Source: Candidatus Planktophila sp.
GTDB taxonomy: Bacteria > Actinomycetota > Actinomycetes > Nanopelagicales > Nanopelagicaceae
Length of the DNA: 64,000 bases
Assembly: GCA_021741905.1 (NCBI GenBank)
Contig: JAIOWZ010000001.1
Span: 62,001 to 126,000 of the forward strand
Reading direction: 5' to 3'
Shown here: one piece after another, positions 1-9,342 of the stretch
Numbering within the stretch: position 1 is the stretch's first letter
Layout of the letters: each line of letters starts with the position of its first letter
Made by a program: the position numbers and the translations under genes
The notes under the pieces: model-generated
What the model was told of the DNA's origin: nothing
Database searches by the model: none
What the model saw: only the letters and a program-made list of their open reading frames with translations

Positions 1-1
1 T

Positions 2-1876
2 GAACTGACGGGAGTTAAGTACGGAACATCTGAAAAGTCAGATATTTCATTGCGCGTGATTGCCGATCACGCCCGTACATCTGCCATGTTGATCGGTGAT
101 GGGGTAACGCCCGGTAATGAAGGTCGTGGCTATGTGCTGCGCCGAATGATGCGCAGAACTATTCGCAATATGCGTCTTTTGGGATCGGTGGATCCAATCA
201 TGTCTGAATTAACTGTCGCTGCAATTGGTGCAATGGGGTCGCAGTATCCGGAGTTGGTAGCCGATAAGAAGCGCATTTTATCTGTCAGTGTTTCCGAAGA
301 AGAAAGTTTCTTGCAAACACTCAAAAGTGGTACCGCAATCTTTGATCTTGCATCAGTTGCTTTGAAGAAAAGTAAGGCAACTGTCGTACCTGGTGATGAA
401 GTCTTTAAACTTCATGACACTTATGGCTTCCCTTTTGATTTAACCTTGGAGATGGCGCGCGAAGAGGGCCTCGAGGTTGATGAAGATGGCTTCCGCCGTT
501 TGATGAAGGAACAAAAGGATCGAGCAAAGGCTGATGCGAAGGCGAAGAAATCAGGTCATGCCGATGTTTCTGTCTATAAGGCTATTGCTGATAAAAACGG
601 CAAAAGTGAATTCGTTGGTTACGCCCAGCAGAGTTCAGAATCAAAGCTAACTGGAATTGTTGTAGATGGAATTGGTGTTACAAGTGCCTCAGAAGGCGAA
701 GATGTTGAGCTCACCTTAAATCGAACACCGTTCTATGCTGAAGGTGGTGGCCAATTAGCAGATGGCGGGCGCATTACCTTAAGCAACGGTGCAATTGTTG
801 AAATTGAAGATGTTCAATCACCAGTTCCTGGTCTTTCAGTACACCGCGGCCGCGTTATTAGCGGTGCAGTTGAAGTTGGTAGTGACGCACTTGCTGAGAT
901 AGATGTCCAGCGTCGTCACGCTATTTCGAGGGCGCATACGGCAACTCACATGGTTCACAAGGCGTTCCGTGAAATTCTTGGCGAAACTGCGACACAAGCT
1001 GGATCTGAGAATTCACCTGGTCGTTTCCGCTTTGATTTTCCATCTACTGGTTCAGTTCCAGCCAGTGTTTTAGATGATGTTGAATCGCGGGTCAATGCTT
1101 TATTACTAGATAATCTTGAAGTGACTGCTGAAAGTATGAGTCAAGCGAAGGCTAAAGAACTTGGCGCCATGGCTTTGTTTGGAGAAAAATATGGTGATGT
1201 CGTCCGCGTAGTCAGCGTGGGCGAATGGGCCCGTGAATTATGCGGCGGAACACATGTTGAAAGATCCGGGCAGCTAGGCGTGATCAAGTTGTTGGGTGAA
1301 TCCTCAATTGGAGCTGGTGTTCGTCGCGTTGAGGCACTTGTCGGGGTTGATGCTTATAAGTTTTTAGCCCGTGAACATCTTTTGCTCAACTCGCTTACTG
1401 ATTTAGTAAAAGGTGCTCGCACGGAAGAGTTACCTGAGCGAATCTCAGAGTTACTGAACAAGATGAAGGAAATTGAAAAAGAACTAGCATCGGTTCGTTC
1501 AGCGCAAGCTCTTTCTCAAGTAGGAGAGCTTGCCAAAAAGGCCAAAGTGATTAATGGAATTTCCTACATCTCATCAGTCATGGCTGATGGTGTTTCAGGC
1601 GATGACCTACGAAAAATCGCATTAGATTTACGATCTGGCGAAGCGAAATCCGTGGTCGCTCTGATCAGTTCTAATGACGGTAAACCAGTTTTGGTCGTTG
1701 CAACAAGCGAAGCGGCGCGATCAGCTGGGGTTAAGGCTGGAGCGCTAGTAAAAATTGGTTCAACTATTCTGGGCGGCGGCGGCGGCGGTAAGGATGATTT
1801 CGCACAAGGTGGCGGGATTGATTCGTCAAAATCACAGGATGCTTTGACTGCAATCTCAAACGCGCTCGTTGGTTAA
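2..1876 (+). CDS. alaS: Alanyl-tRNA synthetase, C-terminal part (5' end outside window)
   Basis: Charges tRNA-Ala with alanine and edits mischarged tRNA in the cytoplasm. The reading frame is open from base 2, so the first visible TTG is not the true start; 624 residues are seen and the N-terminal catalytic core lies upstream. Visible parts are the end of the aminoacylation domain, the editing domain with its zinc-type HTATH motif and a later CGGTH motif, and the C-terminal DHHA1 domain with the glycine-rich stretch GGGGGGKDDFAQGGG. Nothing appears broken. It leads the alaS-ruvX-mltG-aroE run, and ruvX starts at the very next base after its stop. Confidence 0.97.
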   Translation, partial: ELTGVKYGTSEKSDISLRVIADHARTSAMLIGDGVTPGNEGRGYVLRRMMRRTIRNMRLLGSVDPIMSELTVAAIGAMGSQYPELVADKKRILSVSVSEEESFLQTLKSGTAIFDLASVALKKSKATVVPGDEVFKLHDTYGFPFDLTLEMAREEGLEVDEDGFRRLMKEQKDRAKADAKAKKSGHADVSVYKAIADKNGKSEFVGYAQQSSESKLTGIVVDGIGVTSASEGEDVELTLNRTPFYAEGGGQLADGGRITLSNGAIVEIEDVQSPVPGLSVHRGRVISGAVEVGSDALAEIDVQRRHAISRAHTATHMVHKAFREILGETATQAGSENSPGRFRFDFPSTGSVPASVLDDVESRVNALLLDNLEVTAESMSQAKAKELGAMALFGEKYGDVVRVVSVGEWARELCGGTHVERSGQLGVIKLLGESSIGAGVRRVEALVGVDAYKFLAREHLLLNSLTDLVKGARTEELPERISELLNKMKEIEKELASVRSAQALSQVGELAKKAKVINGISYISSVMADGVSGDDLRKIALDLRSGEAKSVVALISSNDGKPVLVVATSEAARSAGVKAGALVKIGSTILGGGGGGKDDFAQGGGIDSSKSQDALTAISNALVG

Positions 1877-2302
1877 ATGATGGAGCGCGGGCGTCGAATC
1901 GCATTTGATTACGGTGATGTTCGAATTGGCGTAGCTGTCAGTGATCCAGATTCGATTCTCTCTTCTCCTTTAACAACATTGAAAGCAAACGATAAGTCGC
2001 TTGTTAACCAGATCGCGCAGATATTTGCTGAGATCGACCCAGTGGCTATTTATGTTGGGCGTCCTGCTTTGTTAAGTGGCAATGACGGGGCTGCAACTGA
2101 AAAAGCACTTGATTTTGTTGAAGTTCTCCGTACAGTCACGCAGGTGCCGATTGAGTTAATAGATGAACGCATGAGCACAGTCAGTGCTGCTCGAAATTTA
2201 CGGGACGCAGGCCGCAATGCCAGGGACTCCAAGGATGCGATAGACATGGCCGCGGCGGTTGCAATTTTGGAGTTTGCCCTGGAAATAGAGAAACGCAAAT
2301 GA
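1877..2302 (+). CDS. ruvX: RuvX/YqgF-family pre-16S rRNA nuclease (putative Holliday junction resolvase)
   Basis: The 141-residue length is normal for the RNase H-fold YqgF family, linked to 16S rRNA 5'-end maturation and, by homology, to Holliday junction resolution. Visible family motifs are FDYGDVRIGVAVSD near the N-terminus (first catalytic Asp), the ERMST segment in the middle, and KDAIDMAAA near the end (last acidic residue). ATG 1877 directly follows the alaS stop; a second ATG three bases on is possible. The end overlaps the mltG start in an ATGA, so translation is probably coupled. Confidence 0.93.
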   Translation: MMERGRRIAFDYGDVRIGVAVSDPDSILSSPLTTLKANDKSLVNQIAQIFAEIDPVAIYVGRPALLSGNDGAATEKALDFVEVLRTVTQVPIELIDERMSTVSAARNLRDAGRNARDSKDAIDMAAAVAILEFALEIEKRK

Positions 2303-3309
2303 AAGTTCGTCTTGTTGTTGCTTTGATCAGCATCGCACTTGTGAGCGCCTTCTTTTACGCCAGATCAGGACCAAGTGTCGCACCAGATTTTCCCACTAAT
2401 GTGATGATTGCGGATCAATCAGAAGTTGTTATAGACATCCCCAATGGTTCTACAGGATCGGAAATAGCGCAGTTGCTGTTCGACAATGGAGTTATTAAAT
2501 CTTCTGAGGCCTTTTTTAGAGTGGCCGTGGGGGATAAGCGATCCGAGAAAATAGCACCCGGAAATCACCGGATTTCACAGAACATCTCTGCGCAGCAAGC
2601 CCTTGAACAGTTATTAGATTCTGACCGAATTCCAAACTTAATCAGAATTTATGAAGGTGGCTGGAAAAGCGAGGTCGTCACCGCACTTATTAACTATGGT
2701 TTTGCTAAAGCAGAGATTAACAAAGCGTTAACATCAGTGGTGTTACCGAAAGGTTTTAAGGACCCTGAAGGGCTGCTCTTCCCAGCTCAATACACTTTTG
2801 CAAAAGGAACTTCGGCCCTACAGGCGGTTCAGGCAATGGTTGATCGATTTAGTGCAGAGCCTATCGCGCAGCTATTAATGTCAGGAGATAAAGATTTTAC
2901 CGGAGCACAACTGCTCACCATTGCTTCAATAATCCAGGCTGAAGGTGGTGCTAGTGATTTCGCCAAAGTTTCACGAGTGATTCGAAATCGCCTGGAAGTT
3001 GGAATGCCCTTACAGATGGATGCCACCGTTCACTTTATAGAAAAATTGCGTGGTCAAATTTTCTTAAGTTCCAAATCAACTCTGATTAATTCACCGTATA
3101 ACACCTATAAGAGGTACGGACTTCCACCAGGTCCTATCGGAAGTCCTGGCGTAGCTGCTATGACAGCTGCTCTTGAACCAGCCCCTGGTGAATGGCTGTA
3201 TTTCGTGACTGTCGCACCTGGTGATACACGCTTTACAAAATCCTTTGATGAATTCAACACATGGAAAGCGCTATATGTGAAGAACCGAAAGGCTGGTGCA
3301 TTCAAGTGA
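2299..3309 (+). CDS. mltG: Endolytic murein transglycosylase MltG (YceG-like)
   Basis: Membrane-anchored enzyme that cuts nascent glycan strands and limits peptidoglycan chain length. The protein (336 aa) begins with one hydrophobic segment at about residues 4-22, consistent with a single inner-membrane anchor and an external domain. The YceG domain shows the catalytic-Glu motif ASIIQAEGG and the C-terminal PYNTYKRYGLPPGPIGSPG motif. Start ATG 2299 overlaps the ruvX stop. Its position between ruvX and aroE is the usual actinobacterial order. Confidence 0.95.
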   Translation: MKVRLVVALISIALVSAFFYARSGPSVAPDFPTNVMIADQSEVVIDIPNGSTGSEIAQLLFDNGVIKSSEAFFRVAVGDKRSEKIAPGNHRISQNISAQQALEQLLDSDRIPNLIRIYEGGWKSEVVTALINYGFAKAEINKALTSVVLPKGFKDPEGLLFPAQYTFAKGTSALQAVQAMVDRFSAEPIAQLLMSGDKDFTGAQLLTIASIIQAEGGASDFAKVSRVIRNRLEVGMPLQMDATVHFIEKLRGQIFLSSKSTLINSPYNTYKRYGLPPGPIGSPGVAAMTAALEPAPGEWLYFVTVAPGDTRFTKSFDEFNTWKALYVKNRKAGAFK

Positions 3310-4112
3310 TTCTCGCAGGTGTTTTGGGGTCACCAATCTCTCATTCCCTAAGTCCTCTCTTACACAAGACCGCTTATGAGTTTTTAGGTATTGAAGGTTC
3401 TTATTCTGCCTTTGAAGTTACATCTGGGCAGTTGCAAAACTTTCTAAATAACGAAGGCTCAGCGCTCAACAGTGTTTCTCTAACAATGCCCCTCAAAGAG
3501 GAGGCTTTATCAATTGCAGATTCGGTCTCAGATGTGGCGCGCCAGATTCAAAGTGGAAATACCTTGTCCAAAAAGGACGGGCTTTGGAATTTAACCAGTA
3601 CTGATGTTGAAGGTTTCACCTTTGCTTTGGATTCCCACAATCGAAATGCCATGGGCGATGTTTTGATTATTGGAGCAGGGGCAACGGCCCGAGCTGTGAT
3701 TGCTGCATGCAATGGGGTGAGTCGTAGTGTTTCTGTTATCAATCGTAATCCGGATCGCGAGATTGCAATTAGAAACTCGGCTCCTGACTTGGTTATTGAT
3801 TTCATTTCCTGGGGAAATGCAATCGATTTTAATAAATACGATTTAGTAGTAAATACGACTCCAGGTAATACGGCTTCGCTCTTTGTAGATCAAGTAAGGG
3901 CAACGAGTGCAACATTTTTTGAAGTTCTCTATAACCCTTGGCCAACCTCGTTATTATCTAAGTGGCGAGAATCGGGTGGCTATGGAATTGATGGTTTAGA
4001 TCTACTAATCCATCAGGCTATTTCGCAGATTCAGATATTTTCTTCATCCTCCATCGACCGATTCAAGGTTGCGAAGATGCTTCGTCTGGTTGGTGAACAA
4101 GCTCTGGAGTAA
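3306..4112 (+). CDS. aroE: Shikimate dehydrogenase
   Basis: Reduces 3-dehydroshikimate to shikimate with NADPH. I choose GTG 3306, which overlaps the mltG stop, because it gives a family-like N-terminus (VILAGVLGSPISHSLSP); the upstream ATG 3261 would add 15 unrelated residues. The 268-residue product has the substrate-binding SHSLSP motif, the catalytic Lys in MPLKEEA, an Asp in STDVEGF (most relatives have NTD, so the Asn is changed to Ser), the nucleotide-binding GAGATARA motif, and the C-terminal GIDGLDLLIHQA helix. It is the first of five shikimate genes here. Confidence 0.94.
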   Translation: MILAGVLGSPISHSLSPLLHKTAYEFLGIEGSYSAFEVTSGQLQNFLNNEGSALNSVSLTMPLKEEALSIADSVSDVARQIQSGNTLSKKDGLWNLTSTDVEGFTFALDSHNRNAMGDVLIIGAGATARAVIAACNGVSRSVSVINRNPDREIAIRNSAPDLVIDFISWGNAIDFNKYDLVVNTTPGNTASLFVDQVRATSATFFEVLYNPWPTSLLSKWRESGGYGIDGLDLLIHQAISQIQIFSSSSIDRFKVAKMLRLVGEQALE

Positions 4113-4145
4113 TCCACAGACGGTTTTCTAGCCCCGATTAGCTTG

Positions 4146-4151
4146 TAGCGT
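4146..4151 (+). promoter_or_regulatory. -10 box (TAGCGT) of a leaderless start
   Basis: TAGCGT lies exactly six bases before ATG 4158, and no Shine-Dalgarno sequence precedes that ATG. The geometry places transcription start at or next to the start codon. Confidence 0.45.
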
Positions 4152-4157
4152 GGGTGA

Positions 4158-4547
4158 ATGAACGTTGCGCTTTTTGCACTCGCTTTACCAATCTGCATCG
4201 CTGACTTAAGCACCTTCGTCGTTCCAAACATTTACAGCAAGATCCTGTTCTACCTCACGCTGATTCATCTGACTCTTTTTGGATTTGGTCAGCTGAGTGA
4301 TGTTGTTGTCTCTCTAGCGGTGCTTTTGCTACTGCTATTGATAGGTATTGGTATGGGCGATGTGAAGCTTTTGGCTTTAATCCTGTTGACACACAGTTTT
4401 AATGCAACCGAATACATTGCGTATGTATTTCTGATGGCGATGGTTCATATAGTGACTCTGACTGGAATTCACCGCGCAATTCCCTCAAAAATAGCCTTGG
4501 CACCTAGTATTTTCATAGGCCTGGCAACTTATTTGGCAGCGAGATAG
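4158..4547 (+). CDS. Orphan A24-family prepilin peptidase-like membrane protein
   Basis: A 129-residue, very hydrophobic protein with about four membrane segments. It matches the catalytic half of type IV prepilin peptidases: first Asp at D16 ([12 protein letters not shown]) and second in the GMGDVKL motif (D68). The cytoplasmic methyltransferase half of bifunctional PilD is absent. A small orphan A24 gene beside aroE/aroC is, as I recall, also found in other actinobacteria. No pilin or pilus-assembly gene is visible here, so its substrate is unknown. It appears to have its own leaderless promoter. Confidence 0.8.
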   Translation: MNVALFALALPICIADLSTFVVPNIYSKILFYLTLIHLTLFGFGQLSDVVVSLAVLLLLLLIGIGMGDVKLLALILLTHSFNATEYIAYVFLMAMVHIVTLTGIHRAIPSKIALAPSIFIGLATYLAAR

Positions 4548-4572
4548 CGACGTTATCTGCAAGAATACGCAC

Positions 4573-5754
4573 ATGCGTTGGTTAACAGCTGGTGAATCTC
4601 ATGGTCAGGCTCTTAGTGCCATTGTCGAGGGAATTCCAGCCTCGGTTTCTATCACAACAGCAGATATTGATTTTCATTTGCAGCGTCGACGGTTAGGTGT
4701 TGGTCGAGGAGCACGTCAGAACTTTGAAGCGGACAAGGTAACTATTCTTGGAGGCGTGCGCCTTGGATTAACACAGGGTGGGCCAATTGCCATTCAAGTC
4801 GCTAATTCAGAGTGGCCAAAGTGGGAAAAGGTAATGTCTGCCGATCCCGTGCCAGAGGATGAGATCAAAGATTTAGCGCGCAATGCACCATTAACACGTC
4901 CGCGTCCCGGGCACGCAGATTTAGTTGGAATGCAGAAATATGATCTAGATGATGCTCGTGCGATATTAGAACGTGCAAGTGCACGCGAGACTGCTGCGCG
5001 TGTTGCGCTTGGTGCGGTGGCTCGAAATTTCCTACAACAAACGGTGGGTATAACAATTCTTAGTCATGTGCTTTCGATTGGCTCTATCCGAGTAGCTGAT
5101 GATGCCCCCTTGCCTCAAGACGGTGATATGACGATGATTGATGAAGATCCTGTTAGATGTGCCGATAAAACAACAAGTGAACTGATGATCACGGAAATAG
5201 AAAATGCTCATCGCGATGGCGATACTTTAGGTGGGGTTGTGGAAGTTTTAGCTTTTAATATGCCACCTGGATTGGGGTCGCATGTTCATTGGGATCGACG
5301 CCTGGACTCTAAATTGGCCGGTGCTGTCATGGGTATTCAGGCAATAAAAGGCGTTGAAATCGGAGATGGTTTCAGAACTGCCACTCGCCGCGGATCGGTA
5401 GCACATGATGAAATCGAAAAGGATTCAACGGGAAAGATAGTTCGACGCACTGATCGCGCAGGTGGTACAGAAGGCGGAATGTCCAACGGTGAGATTTTAC
5501 GAGTACGCGCGGCAATGAAGCCAATTTCCACCGTGCCAAAAGCACTAGACACCATCGATGTCGCAACAGGTGAAGCAGCAAAGGCAATTAATCAAAGATC
5601 CGATGTCTGTGCAGTTCCGGCGGCCGGAGTAGTTGCTGAAGCGATGGTTGCCCTGGTGTTAGCTGAGGTTGTTCTCGAAAAATTTGGGGGAGACTCAGTA
5701 ACTGAGACCCGTCGTAATTTTGAGTCCTATATCGCCAATTTGAACTTTAAGTAA
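4573..5754 (+). CDS. aroC: Chorismate synthase
   Basis: Converts 5-enolpyruvylshikimate-3-phosphate to chorismate using reduced FMN. Length 393 aa is typical. Family signatures visible: N-terminal [22 protein letters not shown](M)QKY, the [15 protein letters not shown] motif, and the C-terminal [17 protein letters not shown] signature. ATG 4573 has no ribosome-binding site; AAGAAT lies six bases upstream, a weak leaderless -10 candidate. aroK follows nine bases after the stop. Confidence 0.97.
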   Translation: MRWLTAGESHGQALSAIVEGIPASVSITTADIDFHLQRRRLGVGRGARQNFEADKVTILGGVRLGLTQGGPIAIQVANSEWPKWEKVMSADPVPEDEIKDLARNAPLTRPRPGHADLVGMQKYDLDDARAILERASARETAARVALGAVARNFLQQTVGITILSHVLSIGSIRVADDAPLPQDGDMTMIDEDPVRCADKTTSELMITEIENAHRDGDTLGGVVEVLAFNMPPGLGSHVHWDRRLDSKLAGAVMGIQAIKGVEIGDGFRTATRRGSVAHDEIEKDSTGKIVRRTDRAGGTEGGMSNGEILRVRAAMKPISTVPKALDTIDVATGEAAKAINQRSDVCAVPAAGVVAEAMVALVLAEVVLEKFGGDSVTETRRNFESYIANLNFK

Positions 5755-5763
5755 CTCAACTCA

Positions 5764-6267
5764 ATGACACGCATTGTATTAATTGGTGCACCTGGCAGCG
5801 GAAAAAGTACGGTTGGTGTTGCACTCGCTTCGCATCTGCAGTGGCCATTTGTTGATACGGATGCATTGATAGAGTTGAAACAGTCAAAAAAGATTACTGA
5901 CATTTTTGTCGAAGATGGTGAGGAGTATTTTCGGGGTATTGAATTTGAAACACTACAACAGGTTCTATTAGAGCCCTCTGCTGTGATAAGCCTTGGCGGT
6001 GGTGCACCAATATCGCAACCGGCCCAAGATGCACTCCTTTCATCGGAATCCATAATTGTATTTTTAGATGTTTCTTTAGCGACTGCAGCACCTCGTGTTG
6101 GATTCAATCGTGATCGTCCTTTGCTGCTAGGCAATCCACGCGCTCAATGGCAGGCACTTTCCGATCAAAGAAGGCCGATATACGAGAAACTAGCCACCCA
6201 ATCAATTAAAGTTGATGACATGACCGTTGATGAAATAATCGCAATCATAGAATCGATTGTGTTATGA
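5764..6267 (+). CDS. aroK: Shikimate kinase
   Basis: Phosphorylates shikimate at the 3-hydroxyl with ATP. The 167-residue NMP-kinase-like protein has the Walker A motif GAPGSGKST at about residues 8-16, the DTDALIE substrate-binding Asp segment, FRGIEFETL, the LGGGAP Walker B-like loop and the lid Arg in RPLL. Its stop overlaps the aroB start (ATGA at 6264), indicating translational coupling. Confidence 0.96.
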   Translation: MTRIVLIGAPGSGKSTVGVALASHLQWPFVDTDALIELKQSKKITDIFVEDGEEYFRGIEFETLQQVLLEPSAVISLGGGAPISQPAQDALLSSESIIVFLDVSLATAAPRVGFNRDRPLLLGNPRAQWQALSDQRRPIYEKLATQSIKVDDMTVDEIIAIIESIVL

Positions 6268-7319
6268 CGATGATCTTTGTGCAGGCTGAGCATTCCTATG
6301 AGGTGACCTTTACTAAATCTTGGGCCATTGATTTGGTAAAAAGGTGCGAGGGTCGAACGCGGGTTGCCGTTATAGTCTCCAAAAGTTTTGCTCCTGATCT
6401 ATCTACCCTTAAGAACTTGGATTCAGAGCTCCATGTATTTGAAGTGCCAGATGGAGAAGACGGTAAAGACATCGCAACGCTTACAAAGTTGTGGGATTGG
6501 CTTGGCGCAGCAGGATTTACTCGGTCAGATTTAGTGATTGGTATTGGTGGGGGAGCGATTACCGACTTAGCAGGATTTACAGCCGCTTCTTGGTTACGTG
6601 GTTTGGATTGGGTGGCGGTGCCGACTTCTTTAGCAGGAATGGTTGATGCCTCAGTAGGGGGAAAAACTGGAATTAATTCCGATTACGGAAAGAATTTAAT
6701 TGGAGCTTTTCACTCACCGGTAGCCGTACTTATAGATACGAATTTTTTGATTTCGCTATCTGATCGCGACATCGCAGCTGGCATGGCGGAAGTTATCAAG
6801 TGTGGCTTTATTGCAGACCCCAAAATTCTTGCCCTAGCGGGTGCTCACTCAGTTACAACTGTGCGACAGAACCCGGAGGCAATCTCTGAATTGATCCAGC
6901 GAGCAGTTACAGTGAAGGCCCAGGTTGTCTCCTCTGATTTCAAAGAGAGTTTCGCGCGTGAATCTCTTAATTATGGACACACATTGGGCCATGCAATTGA
7001 GATTTTTTCCAAGTATAAGTTGCGTCACGGAGAAGCGGTTTCGATTGGATTGGTATATGCCGCCGAGTTGGCCTCAGCCCGTGGATTAATTTCTAAGGAA
7101 GAAGTGGAGTTACATCGAACCATATTGTCTGCATACGGATTACCGATCACCTACGATCGACAAGCCTGGCAAAAAATTGCACCCTTACTCGCCTTAGATA
7201 AAAAAGCGCGTGGCAATACGATCAGATTTGTAGCACTCAGTGGGATTGGCGCAACGGTTAGGCTTGAGGATTTAACCTCCGCCGAGCTAGATGCTGCTTA
7301 TGAGAGAATTAGTGTATGA
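6264..7319 (+). CDS. aroB: 3-dehydroquinate synthase
   Basis: Cyclises DAHP to 3-dehydroquinate with NAD+ and a divalent metal. The product is 351 aa. Visible motifs: GIGGGAITDLAGFTAASWLRG (NAD site), PTSLAGMVDASVGGKTGIN, the metal-ligand Glu in MAEVIKCG, and the metal-ligand histidines in NYGHTLGHAIE and RHGEAVSIG. Both ends overlap neighbours by ATGA junctions (aroK upstream, aroQ downstream). Starting at the second ATG, two codons in, is possible. Confidence 0.97.
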   Translation: MTMIFVQAEHSYEVTFTKSWAIDLVKRCEGRTRVAVIVSKSFAPDLSTLKNLDSELHVFEVPDGEDGKDIATLTKLWDWLGAAGFTRSDLVIGIGGGAITDLAGFTAASWLRGLDWVAVPTSLAGMVDASVGGKTGINSDYGKNLIGAFHSPVAVLIDTNFLISLSDRDIAAGMAEVIKCGFIADPKILALAGAHSVTTVRQNPEAISELIQRAVTVKAQVVSSDFKESFARESLNYGHTLGHAIEIFSKYKLRHGEAVSIGLVYAAELASARGLISKEEVELHRTILSAYGLPITYDRQAWQKIAPLLALDKKARGNTIRFVALSGIGATVRLEDLTSAELDAAYERISV

Positions 7320-7750
7320 AGTTACTTGTAATCAATGGTCCCAACTTGTCTCGATTAGATATACGCGATTCGTCCATCTACGGCGATCTAGATTATTCCG
7401 AGTTGAAGTCGATGATCGAGATTGCGGGTACCAAGCATGGCTTCGAGGCTGATGTCCGGCAAAGTGATGATGAAGCAACAATCATCGGTTGGTTACATGA
7501 AGCTGCGGATCAGAAACTTCCCGTGATAATTAATCCAGCAGCCTTTACGCATTATTCATATGCAATACGTGATGCCGTAGAGCTAGTTAAGGCACCATTA
7601 ATTGAGGTCCACCTTTCTAATCCATTGTCTCGAGAAGAGTTCCGACACACCTCAGTAATTTCTGGTGTGGCTAACGGAACTATCGGAGGATTTGGGCCAA
7701 ATTCCTATGTATTGGCCATCATTGCAATGCAAAATCTAGTAGCCAAGTAA
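7316..7750 (+). CDS. aroQ: Type II 3-dehydroquinate dehydratase
   Basis: Dehydrates 3-dehydroquinate to 3-dehydroshikimate. Length 144 aa fits the dodecameric type II family. The N-terminal INGPNLSRLDIRDSSIYG keeps the lid-loop Arg and the catalytic Tyr, INPAAFTHYSYAIRDA keeps the active-site Asn and His region, and EVHLSNPLSREEFRHTS keeps the conserved Glu and His. The lid loop is slightly unusual (SRLDIRDSS where relatives mostly have NxLGxREP). It ends the tightly coupled aroK-aroB-aroQ set, with efp 85 bp downstream. Confidence 0.93.
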   Translation: MKLLVINGPNLSRLDIRDSSIYGDLDYSELKSMIEIAGTKHGFEADVRQSDDEATIIGWLHEAADQKLPVIINPAAFTHYSYAIRDAVELVKAPLIEVHLSNPLSREEFRHTSVISGVANGTIGGFGPNSYVLAIIAMQNLVAK

Positions 7751-7835
7751 CAAAGCACCCCATCAGAGCGGGTATCCTTACCCCTTCGAACACTTTTGAA
7801 TCAAACCAAATGGATAAAGAGCGGGTGGATTAGCT

Positions 7836-8396
7836 GTGGCATCAACAAATGATCTAAAAAATGGAATGACACTTGATATTGAAGGTCAACTGTGGACTGT
7901 AGTTGAATTCCAACACGTCAAGCCTGGCAAAGGCCCAGCATTCGTGCGCACGAAATTAAAGTCCGTTCTTAGCGGCAAGGTTGTTGATCGTACATACAAC
8001 GCCGGTGTGAAGATTGATATTGCGATCCTTGAAAAGCGCGAAATGCAGTACCTCTACAAAGAGGGAGATGATTTCGTGTTTATGGATACTAAGACTTATG
8101 ACCAGATGACAATCAGTGCGGCGACAGTTGGCGATGCCGCGAATTACATGTTGGAAAACACAGAGGCAATTGTTGCGGTTAACGAAGGTAACCCTTTATA
8201 CATAGAGCTCGCAGCATCTGTGCCCTTAAAGATCACTTACACAGAACCTGGTATTCAGGGAGATCGCTCTTCTGGTGGCACCAAACCAGCAACCGTTGAA
8301 ACAGGTATCGAAATTCAGGTTCCGCTTTTCATTAAGCAGGATGAAGTTGTTCTGGTCGATACTCGTGATGGGTCTTACCAGGGTCGCGCTAACTAG
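7836..8396 (+). CDS. efp: Elongation factor P
   Basis: Relieves ribosome stalling at polyproline. The 186-residue protein has the three usual beta-barrel domains: KOW-like N-domain with the loop [12 protein letters not shown] (tip Lys at residue 32), the central domain, and the C-terminal signature region [22 protein letters not shown] 7836 is preceded by a GGTGGA ribosome-binding sequence with six-base spacing, unlike the many leaderless genes nearby. No modification enzyme gene is in the window. It overlaps nusB by one base. Confidence 0.97.
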   Translation: MASTNDLKNGMTLDIEGQLWTVVEFQHVKPGKGPAFVRTKLKSVLSGKVVDRTYNAGVKIDIAILEKREMQYLYKEGDDFVFMDTKTYDQMTISAATVGDAANYMLENTEAIVAVNEGNPLYIELAASVPLKITYTEPGIQGDRSSGGTKPATVETGIEIQVPLFIKQDEVVLVDTRDGSYQGRAN

Positions 8397-8818
8397 TGTC
8401 TGCTCGAAGTAAGGCTCGTAAACAAGCATTGGATTTACTGTATGAAACAGATATCCGAGGCACCAATCTGCTGGAAACTTTGGAAGCTCGTGACATTCCG
8501 GCCGAAGGACCAGATGCGCGTCCAATTCGTGAGTACACCCGTGAATTGGTTAATGGTGTTTCTGATAATCGTCGCAAGATAGATGAACTGATCACCACAT
8601 ATGCTCAAGGCTGGGATATGGATCGCTTACCAGCTGTTGATCGCAACATTCTGCGTTTAGGCATTTATGAAATCCTATGGTCCACCTCAGTGCCTACGAG
8701 CGTGGCAATTGATGAAGCCTTGGATTTAGCTAAAGAGCTTTCGAGTGATGATTCATCAAGATATATACACGGGGTGCTGGGTCGTATTGCAAGTATCAAA
8801 GACACTATTTCGATCTAG
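8396..8818 (+). CDS. nusB: Transcription antitermination factor NusB
   Basis: RNA-binding partner of NusE in rRNA antitermination. The 140-residue all-helical protein shows N-terminal SKARKQALDLLYETD and, near the end, LPAVDRNILRLGIYEILWSTSVPTSVAIDEALDLAKELSSDDSSRYIHGVLG, a hallmark of the family (quoted here as several joined motifs). GTG 8396 shares its first base with the efp stop. The 3' end overlaps the oppositely oriented bldD gene by 14 bp. Confidence 0.96.
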   Translation: MSARSKARKQALDLLYETDIRGTNLLETLEARDIPAEGPDARPIREYTRELVNGVSDNRRKIDELITTYAQGWDMDRLPAVDRNILRLGIYEILWSTSVPTSVAIDEALDLAKELSSDDSSRYIHGVLGRIASIKDTISI

Positions 8819-9278
8819 GAAATCCATACTCTCGTATTACTTTTTGAATTTGATCCGCGGTTAAACCGGTAAAAATCTCAAGGTTGTTGATGTCATTCGC
8901 CCTTAGTGAGATCACCTCACCATTCCAATCTCCACGCATACGGGCAATATTCCGAATCACCTGCGTGATTTTTTGCGCTTCAGGGTTTAAACTCATGAGA
9001 ATCTTGCGAATATCGATACTAATTCGTTCTTCAGCCATATATTTCTTTGATGATTCAAAGAGCTCGGCAACTGGCACATCGTATAATTTGGCAATCACAA
9101 ATAATTTACTTGCGCTAACTGATCGATCGCCTCTTTCATAGGAACCCAAGGCGATGGCTGATATTTGGCCCTGCGAAAGTCTTGCCGCCTGAACAAGGGT
9201 CAGATGTCGGGATTCACGAATCAAACGCAGGCGGATATATAGATCTTCGATTTGGCTCTGAGCGTGGATAGTGGTCAT
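8805..9278 (-). CDS. bldD: BldD-like transcriptional regulator with c-di-GMP-binding signature
   Basis: The N-terminal helix-turn-helix (about residues 12-75) contains GSYERGDRSVSASKL, very close to the DNA-recognition region of Streptomyces BldD. The C-terminal domain contains RGD (115-117), eight residues, then RAND (126-129), which fits the RGD-X8-RxxD motif by which BldD binds cyclic di-GMP. Gene order (efp, nusB, bldD, then the pyr operon) matches Streptomyces as I recall it. I prefer ATG 9278 (157 aa) over the longer start at 9326 because TATTGT lies seven bases upstream and the N-terminus then matches BldD length. No diguanylate cyclase is in the window. Confidence 0.85.
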   Translation of the reverse strand: MTTIHAQSQIEDLYIRLRLIRESRHLTLVQAARLSQGQISAIALGSYERGDRSVSASKLFVIAKLYDVPVAELFESSKKYMAEERISIDIRKILMSLNPEAQKITQVIRNIARMRGDWNGEVISLRANDINNLEIFTGLTADQIQKVIREYGFPRSK

Positions 9279-9285
9279 AGCGGTG

Positions 9286-9291
9286 ACAATA
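9286..9291 (-). promoter_or_regulatory. -10 box (TATTGT) of bldD
   Basis: On the minus strand TATTGT ends seven bases before ATG 9278, giving a leaderless or nearly leaderless bldD mRNA and supporting the shorter start. Confidence 0.45.
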
Positions 9292-9342
9292 TTGCGCGGT
9301 CGACACTTGATGTTCTCGTTATCCACAGCCGTGCCTTGTTGA

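Noticed and set aside
7770-7785. GGGTA/TACCC hairpin upstream of efp as a terminator
   Set aside because: Only 5 bp, no T-tract, and it overlaps a plausible TATCCT -10 box.
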